A stretch of DNA of 64,000 nt, from contig JAUHXC010000028.1 of assembly GCA_030427205.1 (NCBI GenBank), forward strand, positions 1 through 64,000, given 5' to 3'. The DNA comes from a bacterium (GTDB lineage: Bacteria > Myxococcota_A > Bradymonadia > UBA7976 > UBA1532). The position numbers were made by a program, and so were the translations under genes. The notes below the pieces were generated by a model. The model made no database searches, had not been told where the DNA came from, and saw only the letters and a program-made list of their open reading frames with translations. Shown here piece by piece: positions 44,530 through 55,084 of the stretch. The first letter of the stretch is position 1; each line of letters opens with the position of its first letter.

Positions 44530-44554
44530 GGCAACTTCCGCGACCGGAGTTGCC
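44530..44554 (+). promoter_or_regulatory. Terminator- or attenuator-like hairpin before the SPT-type gene
   Basis: GGCAACTTCCG (44530-44540) pairs with CGGAGTTGCC (44545-44554) with one bulged base, and CTTTTG follows directly. It sits 51 bases upstream of the ATG at 44606, so if transcription starts farther upstream this could end it early. Confidence 0.4.
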
Positions 44555-44605
44555 CTTTTGATCCATTCGGGGGTCGAACGGGCAGCCACCTCTCAGGAGA
44601 AGCCC

Positions 44606-47020
44606 ATGTCCCACGAAGCCCGCGACGCGACCGCCGACGTGCTCGATCAGATGGCCCGCGAGTTCATCCGCCGTGACCTCGCGCTGCACTACACCGACGA
44701 CGACGCGCTCGACGGGCGCGGGATACGGGTGCGCGGCGCGCCGCTGATCAACTTCGGCTCGTGCAGCTACATGGGCTTCGAGACCCACCCCGCGCTCAAG
44801 CAGGCCGCCGCCGACGCCGCGCTGCGCTATGGCACCCAGTTCTCGTCGTCGCGGGCCTTCATCTCGCTGGGGCTCTACCGCGAGCTCGAGGCCCTGCTGG
44901 CGCAGATCTTCCGCAAGCCGCTGATGGTCAGCGCCTCGACCACCCTGGGCCACATGGCCGCCATCCCGGCCATCGTCGGCGACGATGACGCGGTGGTGCT
45001 CGACCTGCAGGTGCACCACAGCGTGCAGACCGCCGCGCAGCTGGTCAAAGCCCGCGGCGTGCCGATCCACATCGTGCGCCACAACGACATGGACCAGCTC
45101 GAACGCAAGATCCGCCGGCTGCAGGGCCGCCATCGGCGCGTCTGGTACATGGCCGACGGGGTCTACTCGATGTTCGGCGACGTCGCGCCCATGCAGCGCC
45201 TGGTCGAGCTGATGGACCGCTACCCGTCGCTGTATTGCTACGTCGACGACGCCCACGGCATGAGCTGGGCCGGCGAGAGCGGCTGCGGCACGGTGCTCGA
45301 CGCCGTCGATCACCACGACAAGCTGGTGCTGGCCGTCTCGCTCAACAAGGCCTTCGCCGCGGCGGGCGGCTGCATCGTCTTCCCCGACCAGGAGCTGGCC
45401 GATCGGGCGCGCAATACCGGCGGCACGATGATCTTCTCGGGGCCGATTCAGCCACCGATGCTCGGCGCGGCCATCGCGGCGGCGAAGCTGCACCTCTCCG
45501 AACAGATGCCGGCGATGCAGGCCGAGCTGATGGCGCTCGTCGACCACTGTAATACCCGCATCGCCGCGCTGGGCCTGCCGCAGTATGCGGTGACCCGCAG
45601 CCCGCTGTTCTTCATCCCCACCGGCCTGCCGCGGGTGGTGGGCAACCTGGTCAAGCGGCTCATCGCCGACGGCTTCTACGTCAACATGGCCACCTTCCCC
45701 GCGACGCCGATGCGCCAGGGCGGGCTGCGGTTCATGCTCAACCGCAACCTGACCATCGCCGACATCGACGCGCTGCTCGAGCGGGTGGCGTATCACTACC
45801 CGCTCGCGCTGGCCGAGGAGGGCAGCTCGCTGGCCGAGGTGCGCCGGGCCTTCGATCTGGCCGAGGTCCCGCTGACCGCGCCGCCGACCGCGCCGGCCCC
45901 GGTCCTCTCGGTGAGCCACCACCGCACCGTCGACGCCCTGTCGCCCGCCGAGTGGGATGGGTTGTTCGCCGGCCGCGGCAACATGACCCACGGCGCCCAG
46001 CAGCTGCTCGAAGAGGTCTTCACCGTCGAGGACGCCCCGGAGAACGTCTGGGACTTCCACTACGCCGTGGTGCGCGACGCCGCCGGCGCGGTGGTGCTCG
46101 CCGCGCCTTTCACCGTGGCGCTGATCAAAGACGACATGACCGCGCCCGCCGCTGTCTCGCGGCAGGTCGAAGCGCTGCGCGCCGACGAGCCGTACTACCT
46201 CACCTCGAGGGCGGTGATGCTCGGCAGCCTGATCTCGAAGGGCGACCACCTCTACGTCGACCGCCAGCACCCGGCGTGGACGGACGCGGTCGACGCGCTC
46301 CTGGGGCTCATGGAGCAGGTGCGGGCCGAGAGCGGCGCCAACCAGATCATGCTGCGCGACTTCGTCAGCGACGCCGACCCCGCGCTGCGCCAGCACCTGC
46401 TCGACCAGGGCTACGTGCAGCTGGGCCTGGGCGACAGCATGCAGGTCGCCGCGCTCGACTGGGCCGACCACGATGACTACCTGCGCCGCCTGGGCAGCAA
46501 GTATCGCTACAACGTGCGCAAGGAGATCCTGCCCTTCGCCGAGGGCTTCACCGTCGACTTCGCCGGCCCGCAGACCGCCGCCGAGATCGACGCCTGCTAC
46601 GCGCTCTATCGCCAGGTCTTCTCCCGCAGCTTCGCGCTGAACGTCTTCCCCCTGCCCCGCCGCTTCTTCGCCGCGATGTGCCGCCACCCCGACTTCGAGG
46701 TGATGCGGCTCTCTCTCGCCGGCGCGTCCGAGCCGGTCGGGGTGATGTTCAGCTTCGTCGGCCAGGGCTACCACGCGCTGATCGTGGGCCTCGACGAGCG
46801 GGTCCGCCGCAGCCACGGCGTCTACAAGCAGGCCCTGTATCGCACCGTGATGCGGGCCCGGGCGCTGGGCTGCAGCCACCTCGACCTGGCCTACACCGCC
46901 GAGCTCGAGAAGAAGAAGGTCGGCGCCCGCCCGGTGCCCACCTGTGCCTTCGTGCAAGCCACCGATCACTTCAATCACATGATCATCGAAGCCATGAGCC
47001 TCGACGGGAGCCACCGATGA
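44606..47020 (+). CDS. Alpha-oxoamine synthase (SPT-like) fused to GNAT-type N-acyltransferase
   Basis: An 804-residue fusion. Residues 1-420 are an alpha-oxoamine synthase (SPT/KBL/AONS fold): PLP aldimine Lys248 in SLNKAFAAAGG (usual SKALG form altered), DDAHGMSW and the FGSCSYMGFETHP N-terminus. Residues 440-804 are a GNAT/FemAB-like acyltransferase (GSKYRYNVRKEI). In Caulobacter-type ceramide synthesis a serine palmitoyltransferase and a GNAT-like ceramide synthase are separate proteins; here they are one chain, so it is likely to condense an acyl thioester with an amino acid and N-acylate the product. The ATG at 44606 has AGGAG. It is coupled to the FAAL gene (ATGA). Confidence 0.82.
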   Translation: MSHEARDATADVLDQMAREFIRRDLALHYTDDDALDGRGIRVRGAPLINFGSCSYMGFETHPALKQAAADAALRYGTQFSSSRAFISLGLYRELEALLAQIFRKPLMVSASTTLGHMAAIPAIVGDDDAVVLDLQVHHSVQTAAQLVKARGVPIHIVRHNDMDQLERKIRRLQGRHRRVWYMADGVYSMFGDVAPMQRLVELMDRYPSLYCYVDDAHGMSWAGESGCGTVLDAVDHHDKLVLAVSLNKAFAAAGGCIVFPDQELADRARNTGGTMIFSGPIQPPMLGAAIAAAKLHLSEQMPAMQAELMALVDHCNTRIAALGLPQYAVTRSPLFFIPTGLPRVVGNLVKRLIADGFYVNMATFPATPMRQGGLRFMLNRNLTIADIDALLERVAYHYPLALAEEGSSLAEVRRAFDLAEVPLTAPPTAPAPVLSVSHHRTVDALSPAEWDGLFAGRGNMTHGAQQLLEEVFTVEDAPENVWDFHYAVVRDAAGAVVLAAPFTVALIKDDMTAPAAVSRQVEALRADEPYYLTSRAVMLGSLISKGDHLYVDRQHPAWTDAVDALLGLMEQVRAESGANQIMLRDFVSDADPALRQHLLDQGYVQLGLGDSMQVAALDWADHDDYLRRLGSKYRYNVRKEILPFAEGFTVDFAGPQTAAEIDACYALYRQVFSRSFALNVFPLPRRFFAAMCRHPDFEVMRLSLAGASEPVGVMFSFVGQGYHALIVGLDERVRRSHGVYKQALYRTVMRARALGCSHLDLAYTAELEKKKVGARPVPTCAFVQATDHFNHMIIEAMSLDGSHR

Positions 47021-49131
47021 ACGCCTTCGCCCAGACCACCGCCCCGCTCGCCGACGCCGCCCTCTTCGCCGCCCGCGAGGTCCCCGCGAACCTGATCAGC
47101 GCCATCCGGGGCCACGCCGAGGCCGACCCGACTTGTCGGGCCTTCACCTTCACCGAGGACGGCCTCGAACCGAGCCGGGTGCTGACCCGCGGCGACTTCG
47201 ACACCGCCGTGCGCACCTTCGCCGCCCGCCTGCAGCGCGACGGGCTGGCGGGCGAGCGGGCGCTGCTGGTCTTCGAGCCGGGCCCCGACTTCGTCGTGGC
47301 GTTCGCCGCCTGCCTCTTCGCGGGTGTGGTGCCGGTGCCGGCCTATCCGCCCGAGCCCCATCGCATGGCCTATACCCTCGCCCGGCTCGAAGCCATCGTC
47401 GCCGACGCCGATCCGACGGTGGTCATCGCATCGACGCTGGTCCGTGGCTTCGCCGATCACATGCTGGCCGGCGCCGGCACCGCGCTGGCCGGGCTGCCCT
47501 GGCTCACGATCGCCGACAGCGACGGCCTGAGCGCCGATGACTGGTCGATGCCTGCGATCGGCGCCGAGACGCCGGCCTTCTTGCAGTACACCTCGGGCTC
47601 CACCGGGCGGCCGCGCGGCGTCGTGATCACCCACGGCGGGCTGATGGCCAACCTGCGCATGTCGGCGGAGGCCTACGGCCTGAGCGAGCGGTCGGTCTTC
47701 GTCAGCTGGCTGCCGCAGTATCACGACATGGGGCTGGTCGGTAAGCTGCTCAACCCGCTGGGCATGGGCGCGCAGAGCTGGCTCACCGCGCCGTCGGTCT
47801 TCCTGCGCAACCCGGCGCGCTGGCTCGAGCTGGTGAGCGAGGTCCGCGGCACCATCACCGCCGCGCCCAACTTCGGCTACGACCTCGCGGTGCGCAAGAC
47901 GCCCGCGGCGCTGCGCGACCGCCTCGACCTGAGCAGCCTGGAGGTGATGGTCAACGGCGCCGAGCCCGTGCGCCGGCAGACCGTCGAGCGCTTCCAGGCG
48001 TACTTCGCGCCCGCCGGGCTGCGGCCGGGCGTGGTCACCCCGTCGTATGGCATGGCCGAGGTCGGGCTCTTCGTCAGCTGCGCGGCGCCCGAGCGGCGGG
48101 CCGGCTACCTGCGGGTCGACGGCGCGGCGCTCGAAGCCCACCGGGTCGTGCCGGTCGCCGCCGACGCGCCGGGGGTCGAGGTGACCAGCTGCGGCATCGC
48201 CTGGGACGACAGCGAGATCGAGATCGTCGACCCCGAGACGCGCCGGCCGGTCGAAGAGGGCCGGGTCGGCGAGATCTGGCTGGCGGGCGACCACGTGGCG
48301 GCGGGCTACTGGCGGCGCCCCGAAGAGACCGCCGCCACCTTCTCCGCGCGCATCGCCGACGCGCCGCACCGGGGCGACTTCCTGCGCACCGGCGACCTGG
48401 GCTTCCTGCACGACGGCGAGCTGTACGTCACCGGGCGGCGCAAAGACGTCGTCATCGTGCGCGGCCGCAACCTCTACCCCCACGACATCGAGCGCACCCA
48501 GGACGCCTCGCGCTCGACGCTGCCCGAGGTGCGCCCCGGCTGCGCGGCGGCGGTGGCGGTCGAGGTCGACGGCGCCGAGCGGCTGGTGATCTTCCAGGAG
48601 ATCGACCCGCGCAAGGCCGCCGGGCGCGCGCTGGCCCAGACCGCGGCGACCCTGCGCGCCGCGGTGGCCGACGCCCACGGGGTCGCCCCCTACGCGGTGG
48701 TGCTGCTCGCCCGGGGCAGCCTGCCCAAGACGTCGAGCGGCAAAGTCATGCGCTTCGCCTGCCGCCGGGCCTTCGCCGAGGGGCTGGTCGACGACCGGAT
48801 GACGGTGCTGCTGTGCGATCGGCTGGCGCACGGCGGCGATGATACGGAGACCGTGGCCGCCGCGGCGCCGACGCGCCCCGAGGCGGCCCGCCTGCAGGCG
48901 TGGATGATCGCTTGGCTCGCCCGCGAGCTCGAGACCGCGCCCGCCGCGCTGAAGGCCCGGGTGCGCGACGACCGCGGCGCGGTGCCGTTCTCGGCGCTGG
49001 GGGTCGACTCGCTGATCGCGGTGCAGCTCATCGACGCGCTCGAAGACGCCCTCGACCGCGCGCTGCCGGCGGACGTGCTGCATACCCACGGCGACATCGA
49101 CCGGCTGACGGCCTTCCTGCTCGCCGGCTGA
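47017..49131 (+). CDS. Fatty acyl-AMP ligase fused to acyl carrier protein (FAAL-ACP)
   Basis: A 704-residue protein. Residues 1-585 are an adenylate-forming enzyme: the P-loop YTSGSTGRPRGV, the Y-motif PSYGMAEVGL, then GDLGFLHDGELYVTGRRKD and the C-terminal lysine in PKTSSGKVMR. This fits a long-chain fatty acyl-AMP ligase. The last 90 residues are an acyl carrier protein with Ser665 in ALGVDSLIAVQL. The enzyme activates a free fatty acid as acyl-AMP and loads it onto its own ACP for the preceding oxoamine synthase. The ATG overlaps the synthase stop. Together they form a two-gene acyl-activation and condensation cassette. Confidence 0.92.
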   Translation: MNAFAQTTAPLADAALFAAREVPANLISAIRGHAEADPTCRAFTFTEDGLEPSRVLTRGDFDTAVRTFAARLQRDGLAGERALLVFEPGPDFVVAFAACLFAGVVPVPAYPPEPHRMAYTLARLEAIVADADPTVVIASTLVRGFADHMLAGAGTALAGLPWLTIADSDGLSADDWSMPAIGAETPAFLQYTSGSTGRPRGVVITHGGLMANLRMSAEAYGLSERSVFVSWLPQYHDMGLVGKLLNPLGMGAQSWLTAPSVFLRNPARWLELVSEVRGTITAAPNFGYDLAVRKTPAALRDRLDLSSLEVMVNGAEPVRRQTVERFQAYFAPAGLRPGVVTPSYGMAEVGLFVSCAAPERRAGYLRVDGAALEAHRVVPVAADAPGVEVTSCGIAWDDSEIEIVDPETRRPVEEGRVGEIWLAGDHVAAGYWRRPEETAATFSARIADAPHRGDFLRTGDLGFLHDGELYVTGRRKDVVIVRGRNLYPHDIERTQDASRSTLPEVRPGCAAAVAVEVDGAERLVIFQEIDPRKAAGRALAQTAATLRAAVADAHGVAPYAVVLLARGSLPKTSSGKVMRFACRRAFAEGLVDDRMTVLLCDRLAHGGDDTETVAAAAPTRPEAARLQAWMIAWLARELETAPAALKARVRDDRGAVPFSALGVDSLIAVQLIDALEDALDRALPADVLHTHGDIDRLTAFLLAG

Positions 49132-49235
49132 AGGCAACGCCGAGCTCAGGCGCTCGGGGCGGCGCCGGGCGGCGATTGAGAGCGCCGGTGAATCTGCGTA
49201 GAGTCCCCCTCCGAACGCGCTGAGCTGGAGGTCCC

Positions 49236-50732
<1,497 letters not shown>

Positions 50733-50772
50733 CCAGGCGAGCGCCTGCGAGACGGGTCGGCGGGGCATGCCC

Positions 50773-50813
50773 GATGGGGTCGTGGTCACGTCTGTGGTCG
50801 GCGGGGCGTGCTC
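50773..50813 (+). repeat. Single copy of the 41-42 bp island-border element
   Basis: This 41-base stretch (beginning GATGGGGTCGTGG, ending GGGGCGTGCTC) aligns along its whole length with units of the tandem array at 62295-62420, in the same orientation. The best match is the unit at 62379-62420. GCATGCCC precedes both. It marks the left side of the island. Confidence 0.75.
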
Positions 50814-50841
50814 GGGCGGTCGGTGCGCGAAGCGTCGGGCG

Positions 50842-50882
50842 GGTCTCGCGCTCTCGCTCGGGCCTCTCGGAGAGCGAGACCG
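50842..50882 (+). terminator. Imperfect hairpin downstream of cysS
   Basis: GGTCTCGCGCTCTC can pair with GAGAGCGAGACC (50871-50882) with a two-base bulge. It lies about 110 bases after cysS and has no T-run. It may be the end of the cysS transcript or part of the island border. Confidence 0.35.
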
Positions 50883-50943
50883 GGTTACGTCTGTTCAGTG
50901 CTCCCTCGCTCGTGGAGAGCAGAGAGAGCCACGTTCGAAAGGA

Positions 50944-50969
50944 AAACGCCGCGGGGCCCCGCGGCGTTT
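50944..50969. repeat. Perfect 26-base palindrome
   Basis: AAACGCCGCGGGG (50944-50956) is exactly mirrored by 50957-50969. It has no loop, so on DNA it is a two-fold site; as RNA it would be a very stable stem. A Rho-independent terminator would need a following T-run, and there is only a G. Confidence 0.6.
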
Positions 50970-51257
50970 GGAGACAACGTCGAAGCGGGAGGCGCTCGGC
51001 CTGCCAAGGCATCGCGCCGCCGTCAATCGCAGCTCCGTGGAACCCGCTCTGCGGTGATCGATGCATGTGGCCACCACGCATCCAGCCGCAGCGCTGACAG
51101 TCCCGAGCATTCCCCCGTAGCCCCGCCAAGGGCATGGGGTTCCGCTCCTCAGGGCGTCGAACATCGACCCGCCAAGGTCGGGTCTCGGCCCCGCCGACTC
51201 GGCCCGAAGGCCTCACCGTGAACGTACACTCATCATTGCAAACGCCTGCCGCCAGAT

Positions 51258-51992
51258 CTACTGCCGAATCGAGAGCAGTTCATCCACCGCGTCGAGGAGC
51301 GCGTAGACCCGCCATGACCCGGAGCCGTGCTGATTGGGATGCACGAAGTCCACGACCCATCGCCGCGCCGCGTCGGTGGTTCGGCAGTAGCGGACGCCGC
51401 GGTGTGTATCATCCCACTGGTCGGGAATCTGGAGGAGTTGGTGCTGCTCTACGAGACGGGCGACGTTGTGCCCGCAGCAGATGAACAGCTCGGCGTCCTG
51501 GTAGACGTCGAGCTGGGCGGCAAGCCCCGCCCGACTCGCTTCTACCGCGGGGGCGAGCGCCTTCCTCCTCGTCTGGCCGGCGCCTCCGGCCTTGTTCAGG
51601 TTCACGACGCAGACCCGTCGGAGCACGTCCAGCCGAGTATGGACGGTGGCGCGTTTCAGGACCGCATGCCATGGGGGTGCTCGCCCGCCAGCGCGTAGCG
51701 CCTCGAACCCCACCATCCAGCGGATCACGGCGTTCCACGTCGCGCCGAGGCTCGCCTTCGGCCCGAGTTGCCGGCTCTTCGGGCCATCCCAGAGCAGTTG
51801 CCGCAGATCGCGCAGTTCAGGGCTGCCACCTCCACCCTTGCGATTGACCTCCTTGAGGATGAACACCGCGCGGGGCCGGGCGCCCAGCCACTCGCCGGGA
51901 TCCACCAGTCCGTCGCGGACCCATCTATCGGCCTCGGGGAAGTGCTCCGCGAAGACCGCGGCCTCGGCTGCTGCGAGGGTCGATGCGTCCAC
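51258..51992 (-). CDS. Uracil-DNA-glycosylase-like protein (tentative)
   Basis: A 244-residue cytoplasmic protein at the end of the restriction operon, GTG start at 51992, 4 bases after the hsdR stop. I do not recognise it with certainty. The order of short hydrophobic strands (RAVFILKEVN, VCVVNLNKAG, AELFICCGHNVARLV) and a late DFVHPNQ motif recalls the uracil-DNA glycosylase superfamily, where the strands end in GxDPY-, N- and HPS-type motifs; the classic N-terminal motif is not obvious here. UDG-like genes occur in restriction islands. It may act on the DNA that HsdR or HsdM handle. Alternative: an unrelated restriction-associated protein. Confidence 0.5.
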   Translation of the reverse strand: MDASTLAAAEAAVFAEHFPEADRWVRDGLVDPGEWLGARPRAVFILKEVNRKGGGGSPELRDLRQLLWDGPKSRQLGPKASLGATWNAVIRWMVGFEALRAGGRAPPWHAVLKRATVHTRLDVLRRVCVVNLNKAGGAGQTRRKALAPAVEASRAGLAAQLDVYQDAELFICCGHNVARLVEQHQLLQIPDQWDDTHRGVRYCRTTDAARRWVVDFVHPNQHGSGSWRVYALLDAVDELLSIRQ

Positions 51993-51996
51993 GGCC

Positions 51997-54900
51997 CTAC
52001 GCCGCCTCGGGCCAGTTGGCCCAGCGATCCTCCGCCTGGGCGATCACGATCTCGGCCATCTCGTCGAGCTGGCCCGCGTCGACCCCCTGCTTGTACAGCG
52101 CGCGCTTGACCGCCGACACCACCGACGCCCGCACGTCGGCCCGGTGGGCCTTGGTCCAGTCCACCTTCAAGTTCCGCCGGACGATCTGCACCACCTCGTG
52201 GATGATGTCCCGCAGCGCCTCGGCCTCCCAGACATCGGGGTAGGCCTTCTGCACCACCTCGTAGAACCGCAGCTCCTCGACCGACAGGCCCAGCGCCAGC
52301 GCCTCGGCCTTCTCGGCCTCGGTCGCCTTGCGGATCGCGATCATCTCCTGCACCACCTGCGCGGCGGTCAGCATGCGGTTGTGATAGGCGGCGATGGCCT
52401 CTTCGAGCCGCTCGCGGAACCCCTTCGCCCGCGGTGAGCCGGCCCCCGCCCGGCGGCGCAGCTCGTCGTCGAGCAGCCGCCGCAGCAGCTTCACCCGCAG
52501 GTTCTCGTGGGGGCGATCCTTCCACGTCTGCAAGAAGTCGTCGTCGAGGATGCTGATATCGGGGGTGTCGATGCCGGCCAACTCGAAGATGTCGACCACC
52601 CCCTCGGCGCCGACGTTCTCGTCCACCAGATCGCGCACCGCCCCGTCGGCCTTCTGCCCCGCGTCGAGGGTCGCCACGACGTCCACCTTGCGCACGGCGA
52701 TGCGCACCCACTGGTAGAACAGCACCTCGTCGGCGTAGGCCCGGCACCCGTCGAGGCTCTTGACCAGCAGATAGGCCCGGTTGGCGCGGTACTCGGCGTC
52801 GAGGAAGTCGGCCCGCCGATCGTCGTCCTCGACGAAGTACGCCGCCACCGCCGTGCGCGTATCCTCCAGCTCCATGTCGGACCAGTCGCGCCACGCCCCG
52901 TAGTCCAGCTCACCATCGGGCATCATGCCCCGCACCGCCTCCAGCGCGGCGAGGAACATCACCGCCCCATGCCCCTCGATGTCGGGCGCCGGGTTGCCGT
53001 GATCGGTCTTGCCCTTGGTGTAGTAGTCCGTCGCCTCCCGCAGCGCCTCGCCGATGCCGATGTAGTCCACCACCAGCCCGTGCGGCTTGTCGCGGAACAC
53101 CCGGTTGACCCGGCTGATCGCCTGGATCATCGAGTGCCCGCGCATCGGCTTGTCGACGTACAGCGTATGCAGGCACGGGATGTCGACCCCGGTCAGCCAC
53201 ATATCGCACACGATCACGATGCGCAGCGGGTCGTCGATGTCCTCCATGCGCAGCTTCAGCGCGTCCCGCTGGCGCTTGGTGGTGATGTGGCCCGCCTCGC
53301 TCCACGCCTTGGGGTCCTTGCCCAGGTTGCCGGTCATCACCACCTTGACCTCGGGGCAGCCGTCCAGCGCGGTCAGCGCGTCGTACAGCGCCACGCAGTT
53401 GGCCCGGGTCATACACACCGCCATGGCCTTGCCCGGCAGCTCCTTGCAGCGATCGGTGAAGTGGGCCAGCAGGTCCGCCGCGATCTGCGCCACCCGCGTC
53501 TTCGTGCCCGCCAGCGCCGCCAGCGCCGCCCAGCGCCCCTTGCGCCGCTCGAGCGCGTCCCCCTCCAGCGCAGCGCCGTCCTCGGTCGCCGCCGCCACCG
53601 CCTCGGCCAGCGCGGCGTCGATGTCGGCGTCCGACAGGTGCAGCTTCGCCTGCCGCGCGGTGTAGAAGATCGGCCGCGTCGACTCATCGAGCTGCGACTG
53701 GCGGATGTCGTAGACGTGGATGTACGAACCGAACGTCTGCTGGGTATCGCCCCGGGTCAGCTCGATGGGCGTGCCGGTGAAGCCCAGCCGCCGGGCGTTG
53801 GGCAGCGCCTCGCGCATGTAGCGGGCGAAGCCCTTGAGGTCGCCATACTGCGAGCGGTGCGCCTCGTCGGCGATGATGATGATATTGTCCCGCTGCGACA
53901 GCACCGGGTGCCGGCTCTCGATGGGCTTGCCGTCGGGCCCGCGCCGCAGCCCGAACTGCTGAATCGTCGTGAAGACCACCCCGCCGGCCCCGGCCTTCAG
54001 CAGCGTGCGCAGGTGCTTGGTCGACGAGGCCTGCTGCACGTCTTTGACCAGGTGCTTCGCCCGCACGAACTGATCGTGCAGCTGGTCGTCGAGGCTGTTG
54101 CGGTCGACCTCGATGAGCACCGTCGGGTTGTCCAGCGCCGGAGCCCGCTGCAGCAACGACACCAGGAAGACCATCGACAGCGACTTGCCCGAGCCCGTCG
54201 TATGCCAGATGACCCCCACCCGGCGGTCCGTGGTGCCATAGGCCGCCAGCGTGCGCGCCACCGCCGCCCGCACCGCGAAGAACTGGTGATAGCGGGCCGC
54301 CTTCTTGACGATCGGCCCCTTGTCCTGCTCGAAGACGATGAAGTCGCGCACATACGCCAGCAGGCGGTCTTTGCGGAGCAGCCCCTCGATGAGGGCCTTC
54401 ATCGGCGCCACCGCCGTGCTGGCGTCAGACTCGCCGTCGATGGAGCGCCAGGGGGTGAACCATTCGAAGCCCGCGCCCTGCACCCCGTGGCGCACGTCGT
54501 CGCCGTCGCTGACCACGCAGAAGGCGTTGAACGCGAACAGGCCCGGCACCTGCTCGGCGTAGTGCCCGATCTGGTTCCACGCCTGCTTCGCGGTCGTATA
54601 CAGCTTGTAGGGGCTCTTGAGCTCGAAGAGCACCAGCGGCAGGCCGTTGACGAAGATGACGATATCGGGCCGGCGGTCGTTGGTCTCGCCGGCGATGGGC
54701 AGCTGATTGACCGCCAGGAAGTGATTCGCCTCGGGGTGCTCGAAGTCGATCGGGTGGATGTGATCGGTGCGCTGGCTCGGGCCGTCGGGACCGTCGACGT
54801 CGTAGGTCAGCTCGAAGCCGCGGGCGAGGTGATGCACATGGAAAGCGCGGTTGCGGTGGATGAGATCGGGGCCGGGCGGATCGCCGATGCGATCGACGGC

Positions 54901-55083
54901 TTGATCGAGCGCGTGCGGCGGCAGGTGCGGGTAGCGCTGCGCGAGCTGCGCGCGCAGGAGGTCGACGAGCACGAATTGATCCGGCGCCCGGTCGAGGGTC
55001 GAGCCGTGCGCGTAGTCATACTTCAGCGCGGCGAGGCGCTGGAGCGTGGCCTTCTCGTGCCCGTCTTCGTTGCCTGTGGCCAT
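51997..55083 (-). CDS. hsdR: Type I restriction endonuclease subunit R
   Basis: A 1028-residue motor and nuclease subunit. The PD-(D/E)xK nuclease is near the N-terminus (RPDIVIFVNGLPLVLFELKS). The SF2 translocase has Walker A HTTGSGKS, DEAH box IIIADEAHRS, motif III GFTGTP and motif VI ISRVNR. The C-terminal helical part contacts HsdM/HsdS. With HsdM and HsdS it cuts DNA far from unmethylated target sites after ATP-driven translocation. The ATG at 55083 is one base after the hsdS stop. Length and motifs are complete, so it should be active. Confidence 0.95.
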   Translation of the reverse strand: MATGNEDGHEKATLQRLAALKYDYAHGSTLDRAPDQFVLVDLLRAQLAQRYPHLPPHALDQAVDRIGDPPGPDLIHRNRAFHVHHLARGFELTYDVDGPDGPSQRTDHIHPIDFEHPEANHFLAVNQLPIAGETNDRRPDIVIFVNGLPLVLFELKSPYKLYTTAKQAWNQIGHYAEQVPGLFAFNAFCVVSDGDDVRHGVQGAGFEWFTPWRSIDGESDASTAVAPMKALIEGLLRKDRLLAYVRDFIVFEQDKGPIVKKAARYHQFFAVRAAVARTLAAYGTTDRRVGVIWHTTGSGKSLSMVFLVSLLQRAPALDNPTVLIEVDRNSLDDQLHDQFVRAKHLVKDVQQASSTKHLRTLLKAGAGGVVFTTIQQFGLRRGPDGKPIESRHPVLSQRDNIIIIADEAHRSQYGDLKGFARYMREALPNARRLGFTGTPIELTRGDTQQTFGSYIHVYDIRQSQLDESTRPIFYTARQAKLHLSDADIDAALAEAVAAATEDGAALEGDALERRKGRWAALAALAGTKTRVAQIAADLLAHFTDRCKELPGKAMAVCMTRANCVALYDALTALDGCPEVKVVMTGNLGKDPKAWSEAGHITTKRQRDALKLRMEDIDDPLRIVIVCDMWLTGVDIPCLHTLYVDKPMRGHSMIQAISRVNRVFRDKPHGLVVDYIGIGEALREATDYYTKGKTDHGNPAPDIEGHGAVMFLAALEAVRGMMPDGELDYGAWRDWSDMELEDTRTAVAAYFVEDDDRRADFLDAEYRANRAYLLVKSLDGCRAYADEVLFYQWVRIAVRKVDVVATLDAGQKADGAVRDLVDENVGAEGVVDIFELAGIDTPDISILDDDFLQTWKDRPHENLRVKLLRRLLDDELRRRAGAGSPRAKGFRERLEEAIAAYHNRMLTAAQVVQEMIAIRKATEAEKAEALALGLSVEELRFYEVVQKAYPDVWEAEALRDIIHEVVQIVRRNLKVDWTKAHRADVRASVVSAVKRALYKQGVDAGQLDEMAEIVIAQAEDRWANWPEAA

Positions 55084-55084
55084 C

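Larger units (their letters stand above)
50733..51257. other. Non-coding gap between cysS and the restriction island
   Basis: 525 bases with no gene that can be supported. It holds a single copy of the 41-42 bp element (50773-50813), an imperfect hairpin (50842-50882) and a perfect 26-base palindrome (50944-50969). The short frames in it overlap one another and look random. It forms the left border of the restriction island. Confidence 0.6.

Noticed and set aside
50767..51221. Small genes between cysS and the restriction island
   Set aside because: Several overlapping frames on both strands, Arg/Ser-rich, without ribosome-binding sites; the DNA is mainly repeat and palindrome.
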